Shown here: positions 43,767 to 52,153 of the stretch, piece after piece
Position numbering within the stretch: position 1 is the first letter of the stretch
How the letters are laid out: each line of letters begins with the position of its first letter
From: Victivallis lenta
GTDB taxonomy: Bacteria; Verrucomicrobiota; Lentisphaeria; Victivallales; Victivallaceae
Reading direction: 5' to 3'
NCBI RefSeq assembly: GCF_009695545.1
Contig: NZ_VUNS01000017.1
Span: 1-64,000 of the forward strand
DNA: 64,000 nt
Position numbers and translations under genes: made by a program
The notes under the pieces: generated by a model
The model's database searches: none
Seen by the model: only the letters and a program-made list of their open reading frames with translations
What the model was told of the DNA's origin: nothing

Positions 43767-44316
43767 GAAGGAGCTGCGGGAGCGGTTTCTCGCGCTGCGC
43801 CGGGCGATCAGCCCGGAGCGGCGGCGCGATGCCGATGCGGCGATCTGCCGGAACATCCGGCGGCTGCCGTGCTGGCGCGATGCGGAGCATGTCGCGCTCT
43901 ACGCCTCGGACGGGGAGGAACCGGATCTGGGCGAACTCCCGGGCGAGCCGGGGAAACGGTTTTACTTTCCGCGTTACAACGCAGAGGAGAAACAATATGA
44001 GCTTGTCGGGGTCGTCGATCCTGCAAGCGAGCTTGTCAGGGCGAAGTTCGGGCTTCTCGAACCGCGTCCGGAGCTCCCGGCCGCGCCGGCCGGCATTCTG
44101 GCGCAGATGCTGTTTCTGACGCCGGCGGTTGCGTGTGACCGCCGCGGCGTCAGGCTCGGGCGGGGCGGCGGGTTTTACGACCGGCTGCTCGCCGGAGAAA
44201 ACCGGGCAGTCGCGGCGATCGTCTACGCCTGCCAGTTGACGGAGAGTCTGCCTCGGGAGCCGCATGACCGCATGGTCGGCTTTGCGGTGACCGAAGAAGA
44301 TATTCTGACGTTCTAA
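43759..44316 (+). CDS. 5-formyltetrahydrofolate cyclo-ligase
   Basis: The 185-residue protein has KKELRERFLALRRAISPE at the N-terminus, ALYASDGEEPDL and the C-terminal substrate/ATP motif DRRGVRLGRGGGFYDRLLA of the MTHFS family. It converts 5-formyl-THF to 5,10-methenyl-THF with ATP. It overlaps rarA by 8 nt (start after GGAAGGAGG). In several bacteria this gene follows 6S RNA, which fits the candidate RNA upstream of rarA. Confidence 0.92.
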   Translation: MNKKELRERFLALRRAISPERRRDADAAICRNIRRLPCWRDAEHVALYASDGEEPDLGELPGEPGKRFYFPRYNAEEKQYELVGVVDPASELVRAKFGLLEPRPELPAAPAGILAQMLFLTPAVACDRRGVRLGRGGGFYDRLLAGENRAVAAIVYACQLTESLPREPHDRMVGFAVTEEDILTF

Positions 44317-44378
44317 TTATGGAAAAGGGGAGCTCCTGTCGCGGAGACGGTTCCCCGCAATGAAAAAGGGAAGTGATA

Positions 44379-46028
44379 ATGAACAATCTGTTGTGGGCAG
44401 CGGCAGCCCGGGTGCCGATCGGGGTGACGGAGCCGAACGTCGATCTGGTGTCCGGAGGCGGCTATGTCTCCTACTGGGCGCTGATCGCCGTGGCCTGCAT
44501 TTTCTGCTTCATCGGCATCGCCGCCGGGATGCTGCTGAATAACTGGATCCAGAAAATGCAGAAGGATTCCGCGAACAAGGCCGCCGACAAGATCCGGCAG
44601 GATGCGCAGCGGGAAGCCGAACACATCCTGCGCGACGCCCGCGTGTCGGCCAAGGGCGAGACCCTGAAGATGCGCGAGGACTGCGAGCAGGAGATCAAGG
44701 AACGCCGCCGCGAGCAGACGAACAATGAGAAGCGTCTCGCCCAGCGCGAGGAGCTGCTCGACCGCCGCGCCGATTCGATGGATGCGAAGGCCAAGAATCT
44801 CGAAAAGCAGGAAAAGGAGATCGAAACCCTGCGGGAGCGGCTTTCGAACCGCGAACAGGAGCTTTCAAAGAGTATTTCGCAGCAGATCGACGAACTCGAA
44901 CGCATCGCCCAGCTCGGGCGTGAAGAGGCGCGCGGAATCCTGCTTGAGAAGCTCAAGAACGAAATCAAGAATGAATCCGGCATCATGGTCCGGAATCTGC
45001 TCGAGGAAGCGAAGGCGAAAAGCGAGCGCGAGGCGCGCCGCATTCTGACCTACGCGATTCAGCGTTATGCGAGCGACTGCACGTATGAGCGCACCACGGC
45101 GACCATCCCGCTGCCGAGCGACGAGATGAAGGGGCGGATCATCGGCCGTGAGGGACGCAACATCCGCGCGATCGAGGCGGCGACCGGCGTCAGCATCCTC
45201 ATCGACGATACGCCCGAGGCAGTGGTCATCAGCTGCTTCGACCCGGTGCGCAAGGAGATTGCGCGGCAGCTCATGGAGCGGCTCATCGGCGACGGACGCA
45301 TCCACCCGACCCGTGTCGAGGAGCTGGCCAAGAAGATCGGCAAGGAGCTCGAGGAAGAGCTTTACCAGGTCGGCGAAGCCGCCGTGCTCGAGACCGGCAT
45401 CCAGGGCGTTTCTCCGCAGATCATGAAGCTGCTCGGCCGCCTGAAATACCGTTACAGCTTTTCGCAGAACGTGCTGCAGCACTCGCTCGAGACCGCTTAT
45501 TTCATGGGCATGATCGCGGCGGAGCTCGGGCTCGACGAACAGAAGGCGAAGCGGATCGGCCTCTTCCACGACCTCGGCAAGGCGATCGACCACGAGGTAG
45601 AGGGGCCGCACGCCCAGATCGGCGCGGATCTGCTGCGCAAGCACAACGAGGCGAAGGACGTCATCCACGCCGTCGCTGCGCACCACGGCGAGATCGAGCC
45701 GGACAGCCTCTACGACATCCTGATCAGCGCCTGCGACACGCTGAGCGCATCGCGCCCCGGCGCGCGCAGCGAGACGACCGAGCTCTACCTGAAGCGGCTT
45801 GAGCAGCTTGAATCGATCGCGCACGAGTTCTCCGGCGTCGAATCCTGCTTCGCGCTGCAGGCCGGCCGCGAGATCCGCGTGGTGGTCATTCCGGAGAAGG
45901 TCGCCGAAGGCGAAGCGCAGATGCTCGCCCGGGAAATCTGCGACCGGATCGAGAAAGAGATGACCTATCCGGGCCAGATCAAGGTCACGATCATTCGCGA
46001 AACCCGTTCCGTCGAGTACGCGAAGTAA
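44379..46028 (+). CDS. rny: Ribonuclease Y
   Basis: The start is ATG 44379 (MNNLLWAAA; a GTG two codons earlier also fits). The 549-residue protein has one membrane helix (about 30-55, YWALIAVACIFCFIGIAAGML). A long coiled coil (about 58-215) and a KH domain (GRIIGREGRNIRAIEAATG) follow. The HD phosphohydrolase domain shows LQHSLETA and GLFHDLGKAID (H397, D398). It is a membrane-anchored endoribonuclease that starts mRNA decay. A terminator at 46046-46080 follows. Confidence 0.95.
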   Translation: MNNLLWAAAARVPIGVTEPNVDLVSGGGYVSYWALIAVACIFCFIGIAAGMLLNNWIQKMQKDSANKAADKIRQDAQREAEHILRDARVSAKGETLKMREDCEQEIKERRREQTNNEKRLAQREELLDRRADSMDAKAKNLEKQEKEIETLRERLSNREQELSKSISQQIDELERIAQLGREEARGILLEKLKNEIKNESGIMVRNLLEEAKAKSEREARRILTYAIQRYASDCTYERTTATIPLPSDEMKGRIIGREGRNIRAIEAATGVSILIDDTPEAVVISCFDPVRKEIARQLMERLIGDGRIHPTRVEELAKKIGKELEEELYQVGEAAVLETGIQGVSPQIMKLLGRLKYRYSFSQNVLQHSLETAYFMGMIAAELGLDEQKAKRIGLFHDLGKAIDHEVEGPHAQIGADLLRKHNEAKDVIHAVAAHHGEIEPDSLYDILISACDTLSASRPGARSETTELYLKRLEQLESIAHEFSGVESCFALQAGREIRVVVIPEKVAEGEAQMLAREICDRIEKEMTYPGQIKVTIIRETRSVEYAK

Positions 46029-46045
46029 GAGTTCCGGTTCAAAAC

Positions 46046-46080
46046 GGCGGGAAAACGATGCTTCGGCTTGTTTTTCCGCC
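46046..46080 (+). terminator. Terminator after rny
   Basis: GGCGGGAAAA (46046-46055) pairs with TTTTTCCGCC (46071-46080), 10 bp with one G-U, around a loop that can add pairs; GCTTTTCG follows. The right arm overlaps the next promoter. Confidence 0.65.
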
Positions 46081-46096
46081 GCTTTTCGTGTATAGT
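46068..46096 (+). promoter_or_regulatory. Promoter of the alr operon
   Basis: TTGTTT at 46068-46073, 17-nt spacer, TATAGT at 46091-46096, about 50 nt before alr. It overlaps the rny terminator, so termination and initiation share sequence. Confidence 0.6.
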
Positions 46097-46154
46097 ATGT
46101 TCCGATGATATCTAATGTGTCTTTCATACCGGTTTCGGATTGTGAGCAGGGAAA

Positions 46155-47273
46155 ATGAAGCAGGAAAGTCGGGTCAGGCTTGAAGTCGATTTAAAGAAAC
46201 TGTCCGGGAATTTCAATGAGATCCGGCGGCGTGTCGCGCCGACCGCCGTCATGGCGGTGCTGAAGGCGAACGCCTACGGGCTCGGCGTGCTTCCCGTGGC
46301 GGAGACCGTGAGGGCGGCCGGGGCCGCCTGTTTCGGTGTCGCCGAGATCAACGAGGCGATCGAGCTTGCCCCGCTCGGGCTGCCGGTGCAGATCCTCGGG
46401 AACCTGCTGCCGGACGAGATCGCGCCTGCCGTCGAATACGGCATCGTCTGCCCGCTCAACGACCTCGGCATGGCGAAGGAGATCAGCGCCGAGGCGGTCC
46501 GGCAGAACCGGCGCGTCCGCGGAGCGGTCACGGTCGACTCCGGCATGGGACGGCTCGGCATGCAGGCCGCCGCCGCGGCGCGGGAGATCCTGGCGATGCG
46601 CGCGCTGCCGAACCTTGAGCTTGTCGGCATTTACTCCCACTGTTCGAGCGCGTATCAGCGTTATGACGACTATACGGCGCTGCAGCTCGGCCGCTTCAAG
46701 GCGCTGCTGGCGGAACTGGCGGCGGAGGGGATGACCTTTCCGTTCGTCCATATCGCGGCTTCGGATGCGCTCAATAATTTCCCGGAGAGCACGCGCCCGC
46801 CGTTCACGCTCTGCCGCTGCGGGATCAACATGTACGGTTATTGCGATCCGGAGGTCCGTCCTTCGATGCATCTCGTGCCGGTGGTCGAACTCAAGACCCG
46901 GCTGGCGGCGGTGCGGATTCTCCCGACCGGGGCGTCGATCGGCTATGGCCGGATGCACCGGCTGCGGCAGGATACCCGCGTCGGCACCATCGCGGCCGGT
47001 TATGCCGACGGGCTGCCGCTCGCGCTGTCGAACCGCGGTTACGTGCTTGTGAACGGCCGGCTCTGCCCGGTGCTCGGCCGCATTTCGATGGACTATACGA
47101 CGATTTCGCTCGAGAATGTGCCGGAGGCGCAGCCGGGAGATGAAGTGGTCTGCGTCGGCACACAGGGCGACCAGACGATTACGCTGGAGGAGTGGGCGCA
47201 GTTGAAGGGAACCCACGCCTACGAGCTGCTCTGTTCGATCGGCAGCCGGGTCGGAAGGAGTTACCTTTCGTGA
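46155..47273 (+). CDS. alr: Alanine racemase
   Basis: This 372-residue fold-III PLP enzyme has the Schiff-base Lys in AVLKANAYGLG (K37), RGAVTVDSGMGRLGM, CRCGINMYGYC and the catalytic Tyr segment TGASIGYGRMH, then GRISMDYTTI. It makes D-alanine for peptidoglycan. It is the first gene of a six-gene run (alr to the OppC-type permease) with short gaps or overlaps; its stop overlaps the GTG start of the aldehyde dehydrogenase gene. Confidence 0.94.
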   Translation: MKQESRVRLEVDLKKLSGNFNEIRRRVAPTAVMAVLKANAYGLGVLPVAETVRAAGAACFGVAEINEAIELAPLGLPVQILGNLLPDEIAPAVEYGIVCPLNDLGMAKEISAEAVRQNRRVRGAVTVDSGMGRLGMQAAAAAREILAMRALPNLELVGIYSHCSSAYQRYDDYTALQLGRFKALLAELAAEGMTFPFVHIAASDALNNFPESTRPPFTLCRCGINMYGYCDPEVRPSMHLVPVVELKTRLAAVRILPTGASIGYGRMHRLRQDTRVGTIAAGYADGLPLALSNRGYVLVNGRLCPVLGRISMDYTTISLENVPEAQPGDEVVCVGTQGDQTITLEEWAQLKGTHAYELLCSIGSRVGRSYLS

Positions 47274-48670
47274 GGGAAGAAGGGAACAGCGGCGGCAAGA
47301 CGGCGATCTTGACCGCGATCGAGGCGAATCGCGAATTTTTCAGGGGCGGCGGCCGCGATTCCGTGCCGCGCCGCCGTGAGATGCTGCGGCATATGCTCGA
47401 TTTTCTGCAGACGCACCGCGACAAGGTTTTTTCGGCGTTGAGCGCCGATTTGCATAAGTCGGAGTACGAAGCCGCGATGACCGAATACCTGCCGGTCTGC
47501 GGTGTGCTGCGTTACTTGATCCGCAAACTGCCGTCTCTGGCGAAGGCGCGGCGCGGCGCGATTTCTCCGCTGAATTTTCCGGCTCGCGGCAGGATTCTGC
47601 CGGAGCCTTACGGGCAGGTGCTCGTGTTTGCGACCTGGAACTATCCGCTGCTGCTGGCGCTGGAACCGGCCTGCGGCGCCCTTGCCGCCGGCAACCGGGT
47701 CGTGCTGAAGCTGACCGACAAGGCGCAGCGCACGACGCAGTTCCTGCGCTGGATGATTGCGGAGTGCTTTCCGAACGGAGAGATGATCGCCGTGCACGAG
47801 GAACTCGAATTCGACGAAATTCTGAATGGGAAGTTCGATTATATTTTCTTCACGGGCGGCGGGGCCGCCGGAAAGCATGTCTACGAACGCGCCGCCGAAC
47901 AGCTGACGCCGGTCACGCTTGAGCTCGGCGGTAAAAGTCCGTGCCTCGTCTGCAAAGGCGCCGACCTGCGGCTCGCCGCGAAGCGGATCGCCTGGGGCAA
48001 ATTCACGAATGCGGGGCAGACCTGCATCGCTCCGGACTATCTGCTGATCCAGCAGGAGCTCAAAGAGCCGTTTCTGGTCGAGCTGCGGCGATGGATTCGG
48101 AAGTTCTACGGCGACGAGCCGGTGGACAATCCGGACTATCCGTGGATCATCAACGAACAGCAGTTCGCCCGGCTCGCGAAGCTGGCCGAACACGGTCGCC
48201 TGGTGGCCGGCGGCGAGCGCAACCCGGACCGGTTCTGCATCGCGCCGACCGTGATTGACGGGATCGGCTGGGACGATCCTCTGATGGAGCGTGAAATTTT
48301 CGGCCCGATCCTGCCGGTATTGACCTTCCGGTCGGACGAAGATCTGCTTGCGATGCTGGAAGGGAAGCCGAAGCCGCTCGCGCTCTACTGCTTCGGCGGG
48401 AGCCGCCGTTTCCGGCGCACGCTGCTCGATGCGACGAGTTCGGGGGCCGTGGTGTTCGACGATGTGGTCATGCACTTCGTGAATCCGGAGCTGCCGTTCG
48501 GCGGCGTCGGCGCGAGCGGAATCGGCGCGTATCACGGGCGCCGGACGTTCGAGACGTTCACGCATTACAAGCCCGTGATGTACCAGTCGCGACTGATCGA
48601 CTGGCCGGTGCGGTATCCGCCGTTCCGGGGCTGGAAGCTGAAACTCATGAAATTCATAACCCGAAGATAA
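47270..48670 (+). CDS. Aldehyde dehydrogenase (class-3 / fatty-aldehyde type)
   Basis: The start is placed at GTG 47270 (GTGA overlap with alr) because AAGGAG lies about 10 nt upstream and the N-terminus then has normal length (466 residues). ALDH motifs: VFATWNYPLLLALEP (cofactor site), FFTGGGAAGKHV, TLELGGKSPCLV with catalytic Glu, NAGQTCIAPDYLL with the catalytic Cys at 252, EREIFGPILPVL and NPELPFGGVGASG. The C-terminal hydrophobic/basic end is like membrane-associated fatty-aldehyde dehydrogenases. It oxidises an aldehyde to an acid; the substrate is unknown. Confidence 0.9.
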   Translation: MREEGNSGGKTAILTAIEANREFFRGGGRDSVPRRREMLRHMLDFLQTHRDKVFSALSADLHKSEYEAAMTEYLPVCGVLRYLIRKLPSLAKARRGAISPLNFPARGRILPEPYGQVLVFATWNYPLLLALEPACGALAAGNRVVLKLTDKAQRTTQFLRWMIAECFPNGEMIAVHEELEFDEILNGKFDYIFFTGGGAAGKHVYERAAEQLTPVTLELGGKSPCLVCKGADLRLAAKRIAWGKFTNAGQTCIAPDYLLIQQELKEPFLVELRRWIRKFYGDEPVDNPDYPWIINEQQFARLAKLAEHGRLVAGGERNPDRFCIAPTVIDGIGWDDPLMEREIFGPILPVLTFRSDEDLLAMLEGKPKPLALYCFGGSRRFRRTLLDATSSGAVVFDDVVMHFVNPELPFGGVGASGIGAYHGRRTFETFTHYKPVMYQSRLIDWPVRYPPFRGWKLKLMKFITRR

Positions 48671-48681
48671 GGAGAACCATC

Positions 48682-49998
48682 ATGTCCGGAATTTTCAAAG
48701 CCTACGATATCCGCGGAGTCTATCCGGTCGATCTCGACGCCGCCATGGCCGAGGCGATCGGCCGCGCCTACATTGAGTTCACCGGCGCGAAGAAAGTCGT
48801 GGTCGGCCGTGACATGCGTCCGCACTCGGAGCCGCTGTTCCAGGCGCTGGCCAAAGGGATGGTCGCGCAGGGAGCGGAGGTGATCGACATCGGCATGTGC
48901 TCGACGCCGCAGAGCTACTTTGCGAACGGCACGCTGAAGGCGGACGGCAGCGTCATGATCACCGCGAGCCACAATCCGGGAGAGTGGAACGGCTTCAAGC
49001 TCTGCCGGGCGAACGCCGTGCCGATTTCGGGTTCGACCGGAATCATGGATATCCAGAAGATCGTCGAAAACAGATCCTGGAAGGAGTGCGGCAAACCGGG
49101 CCGCATCACAACTTACGACATCAGGCCGGAGTACGCCGCGTTCCTGCGCAGGTTTGCGAAGATGGACCGCAAGCTGAAGGTCGTCGTCGATTACGCGAAT
49201 GCGATGGGCCTCTACGAGATCGGCGGAATCACGGACCTCTTCGACATCGTGCCGCTCTACGACACGCTCGACGGCACTTTCCCGAACCATGAGGCGAACC
49301 CGCTGCATCTGGCCACGCTCGATGCGATCCGGGCGAAAGTGGTCGAAGCCGGCGCCGATTTCGGTGCGGCGTTCGACGGTGATGCGGACCGCTGCGGCTT
49401 CATCGACGACAAAGGTGAAATCATCCCGATGGATCTCTTCACGGCGCTGATCGCGCAGGACATTCTTTCGGACGGCCCGGCGACGATCCTCTACGACCTG
49501 CGGAGCAGCCGCGCGGTTCCGGAGTGCATCCGCGCGAACGGCGGCAAGGCGATCCAGAGCCGGGTCGGCCATGCGTTCATCAAGGCGCAGATGCGTGAGA
49601 ACGACGCGGTCTTCGCGGGCGAGCTCTCGGGGCATTACTATTTCAAGGAGAATTTCACGGCCGAGTGCCAGGGGCTGGCGCTGATCAAGCTCGCGAACCT
49701 CGTCTGCAAGAAGGGCAAGCCGGTCAGCGAGCTCGTCGCTCCGCTGCGCAAGTATTTCTCGTCGGGCGAAATCAACTCGACGGTCGCGGATGTGAAGCCG
49801 GTCCTCGATGCGATCCGCAAAAAATATGCCGACGGCAACATGTATGAGCTCGACGGCATTTCGTCTGAATATCCGAACTGGTGGTTCAATGTCCGCAGCT
49901 CGAACACCGAGCCGCTGCTCCGCCTCATCGTCGAGGCGGACAGCGAAGCGTTGATGGAAGAGAAGCGGGATGAACTGTTGAAACTGATCCGCGGCTGA
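48682..49998 (+). CDS. Phosphomannomutase/phosphoglucomutase
   Basis: The 438-residue alpha-D-phosphohexomutase has the phosphoserine loop TASHNPGEWNG (S96), metal loop FDGDADRCGF (232-236), sugar loop AGELSGHYYF and phosphate-binding NVRSSNTEPLLRL. These match ManB/AlgC-type bifunctional enzymes that convert mannose- or glucose-6-P to the 1-P for polysaccharide synthesis. It is 11 nt after the aldehyde dehydrogenase gene with an AAGGAG ribosome site. Confidence 0.93.
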   Translation: MSGIFKAYDIRGVYPVDLDAAMAEAIGRAYIEFTGAKKVVVGRDMRPHSEPLFQALAKGMVAQGAEVIDIGMCSTPQSYFANGTLKADGSVMITASHNPGEWNGFKLCRANAVPISGSTGIMDIQKIVENRSWKECGKPGRITTYDIRPEYAAFLRRFAKMDRKLKVVVDYANAMGLYEIGGITDLFDIVPLYDTLDGTFPNHEANPLHLATLDAIRAKVVEAGADFGAAFDGDADRCGFIDDKGEIIPMDLFTALIAQDILSDGPATILYDLRSSRAVPECIRANGGKAIQSRVGHAFIKAQMRENDAVFAGELSGHYYFKENFTAECQGLALIKLANLVCKKGKPVSELVAPLRKYFSSGEINSTVADVKPVLDAIRKKYADGNMYELDGISSEYPNWWFNVRSSNTEPLLRLIVEADSEALMEEKRDELLKLIRG

Positions 49999-50037
49999 AT
50001 GGGTCGGCCCGGAGTAATCGAGTAAGGAGAAGAAATC

Positions 50038-50394
50038 ATGAAGAAAGTCACTTTGATGTTCGCCGGAGCCGTTGTCGCGGCCGGACTGCTTGCCGGCTGC
50101 GGCAGCAGCGTCGACGAGAACAAGACGCCGGAACAGATCCGGCAGGAGATCGCGAGCTGGGATTCGGCCAAGATTCAGAAGGCCGTCGATGAGTACACGA
50201 AGGCGATTGCCGCGAAGACCGAAGAGCTCAACGCCGCGCTTGCCAAGGTCAAGGATCTCTCGCCGCAGGAACTGCTCGGCGACAAGGGCCGCCAGCTGAA
50301 GGCCGAGGCCGACAAGATCGGCGAATCGCTGAAGAAGCTGAAGGACAACATGGCGGCTTACGCCGAAGGCCTGAAGGCGAAGGCGGCGAAGTAA
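50038..50394 (+). CDS. Small helical lipoprotein
   Basis: This 118-residue protein has the signal MKKVTLMFAGAVVAAGLLAGC (lipobox LAGC). The Lys/Ala/Glu-rich amphipathic mature part is probably a coiled coil (QKAVDEYTKAIAAKTEELNA, GESLKKLKDNMAAYAEGLK). No known family is recognised. Strong AAGGAG upstream. It sits between the mutase and Nudix genes and may be an envelope protein expressed at a high level. Confidence 0.8.
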   Translation: MKKVTLMFAGAVVAAGLLAGCGSSVDENKTPEQIRQEIASWDSAKIQKAVDEYTKAIAAKTEELNAALAKVKDLSPQELLGDKGRQLKAEADKIGESLKKLKDNMAAYAEGLKAKAAK

Positions 50395-50413
50395 CACGCA
50401 CCGGGACAGCGGG

Positions 50414-50926
50414 ATGAAGCAGGAATATTTCGACATCTATGACGAAGCGGGCAACCGGATCGGCCGCGCTCTGCGGAGCGAGTGCCACGGGAATCCGGCG
50501 CTTCTGCATCATACGAGTCATGTGGTGGTGTTTCACCCCGCCGGCGGCCGGATTCTGCTGCAGAAGCGTTCGCGGTCGAAGGATATCCAGCCCGGGAAGT
50601 GGGATACCGCCGTCGGCGGCCACGTTGACGCGGGCGAGGATTATCTCACCGCCGCATTGCGCGAGCTCCGCGAAGAGCTCGGCGTGACGGCTTCGGCCGG
50701 CGAACTCCGGCACCTGTTCGATTCGAAGATCCGCAATGCGGTCGAATCCGAAGATGTCCGGGTATACGCCCTGCGGTCCGCCGGGCCGTTCCGTTTCCAG
50801 CCGGAAGAGATCGACGAGATTCGCTTCTGGACGGCGGACGAACTGGCCGGGCCGGAAAACCGGGAGAGCTTCACCCCGAACCTGATCGCGGAGCTCGCGC
50901 TCCTGCGGGAAAAGGGGCTGTTGTGA
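50414..50926 (+). CDS. Nudix hydrolase (isopentenyl-diphosphate-isomerase-like subgroup)
   Basis: The 170-residue protein has the Nudix box GGHVDAGEDYLTAALREL continuing REELGV (G-x5-E-x7-REUxEExGU), preceded by HHTSHVVVFHPAGGRILLQKRS, which is typical of the YfcD/IDI-like subgroup. The substrate cannot be told. The next gene starts with GTG overlapping its stop (GTGA). Confidence 0.9.
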   Translation: MKQEYFDIYDEAGNRIGRALRSECHGNPALLHHTSHVVVFHPAGGRILLQKRSRSKDIQPGKWDTAVGGHVDAGEDYLTAALRELREELGVTASAGELRHLFDSKIRNAVESEDVRVYALRSAGPFRFQPEEIDEIRFWTADELAGPENRESFTPNLIAELALLREKGLL

Positions 50927-52089
50927 GTCAGGCGCCGGCTCAGCACTCGTTTTTCGCTGCGGCCAGGCGCCGTTTTTTTGCCGATTTCCAGGGTAGGCTC
51001 GGGGTGGTCGGCATTCTGATTTTACTGGTGCCTGCCGTCGCGGCGCCGTTGCTGGCCAATGGCCGGCCGCTGCTGGTTTTCGGAAAAGAAGGGCTCCGGC
51101 TTCCGTTCCTGCCTTTTCTGTTTGCTCCGGATTCGACCGAATTTCTGGTGGAACAGTTTTTCAACTATGTCCTGCTGCTGCTGCCGCTCTGGCTGCTGAT
51201 CGCCCTGATCGTTCGCCGGCAGTTCCCGCGGCGGATTCTGTGCGGAGCGGCCGCGCTGCTTCTGCTGCTGCCGTTCGCGGCGGCGCGCCCGAAGCTCGAT
51301 AAGACCGACTATCGCCTGGCGGCGGCGGAGTCCGGCGAACGGGCCGTTTTCGCGCCGATTCCGTATGGACCGTTCGAAATTATCGCCAGGCCCTATCAGA
51401 AGCCCTCCCGGGAGCACTGGCTCGGCACCGACGAAGTCGGCCGCGATGTGGCCAGCCGCATGATTTACGGCGCGCGCGCTTCGCTGGCGGTCGGACTCTT
51501 CGCTACGGCGATCGCGCTGGTCATCGGCACCCTGGTCGGGTTGATGGCCGGCTATTATCGCGGCTGGTTCGACCTGGCGGTCATGCGCCTCGTGGAAATC
51601 CTGCTCTGTTTCCCGACCTTCCTGCTTCTGCTGATTCTGATGTCGATCCTGAAAGACCGCAAGTTCGAGCAGTCGATCCTCGTCGTCATTGCTGTGATCG
51701 GGCTCACCGGCTGGATCGGGCTGACGTTCCTTGTCCGCGGCGAAGTGCTCAAGCAGCGGGCGCTGCCGTACATCCAGAGCTGCGAGGTGGTCGGCATCTC
51801 CGCCTGGCGGACGATGACGGTCCATCTGCTGCCGAACATCACCGGGCCCATCCTCATCAGCTTCACCTTTGGCGTGGCGGGTGCGATTCTGGCCGAAAGC
51901 GGCCTCAGCTTCCTCGGTTTCGGCGTCCAGCCGCCGACGGCGAGCTGGGGCGGGCTGCTGCGCCAGGCGTTCGACAATCCGCTCGAATACTGGCATCTGA
52001 CGCTGTTTCCCGGCATCGCCCTCTTCATCGCCGTTCTCGCCTTCAACTTCACCGGCGAGGGGCTCCGGAAAGCGTTGTTTCCGCGGTAA
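50923..52089 (+). CDS. Oligopeptide ABC transporter permease (OppC/DppC type)
   Basis: The 388-residue membrane protein has a long N-terminal part with three membrane segments and a periplasmic loop containing HWLGTDEVGRDVASRMIYG. The permease domain follows (ASLAVGLFATAIALVIGTLVG, EILLCFPTFLLLLIL, GEVLKQRALPYIQSCEVVG with the EAA-type coupling loop, AILAESGLSFLGFGVQPP). This is the OppC arrangement. Usual partners OppB, OppD and a binding protein are absent; OppF-type ATPase is encoded at 13683-14654. It starts GTG in overlap with the Nudix gene and ends the operon. Confidence 0.9.
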   Translation: MSQAPAQHSFFAAARRRFFADFQGRLGVVGILILLVPAVAAPLLANGRPLLVFGKEGLRLPFLPFLFAPDSTEFLVEQFFNYVLLLLPLWLLIALIVRRQFPRRILCGAAALLLLLPFAAARPKLDKTDYRLAAAESGERAVFAPIPYGPFEIIARPYQKPSREHWLGTDEVGRDVASRMIYGARASLAVGLFATAIALVIGTLVGLMAGYYRGWFDLAVMRLVEILLCFPTFLLLLILMSILKDRKFEQSILVVIAVIGLTGWIGLTFLVRGEVLKQRALPYIQSCEVVGISAWRTMTVHLLPNITGPILISFTFGVAGAILAESGLSFLGFGVQPPTASWGGLLRQAFDNPLEYWHLTLFPGIALFIAVLAFNFTGEGLRKALFPR

Positions 52090-52096
52090 TAAAAAA

Positions 52097-52136
52097 AACT
52101 CCCCGGCAAGTGCATGTCACGCCTTGCCGGGGAGTT
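52097..52136. terminator. Bidirectional terminator between convergent operons
   Basis: Perfect 14-bp arms (52097-52110 and 52123-52136) with a 12-nt loop. An A-run (52091-52098) precedes it, giving a U-tract for the minus strand, and a pyrimidine-rich tail follows on the plus strand. It separates the permease gene from the E2 gene. Confidence 0.85.
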
Positions 52137-52153
52137 CTGCTTCTTTCCGCCGG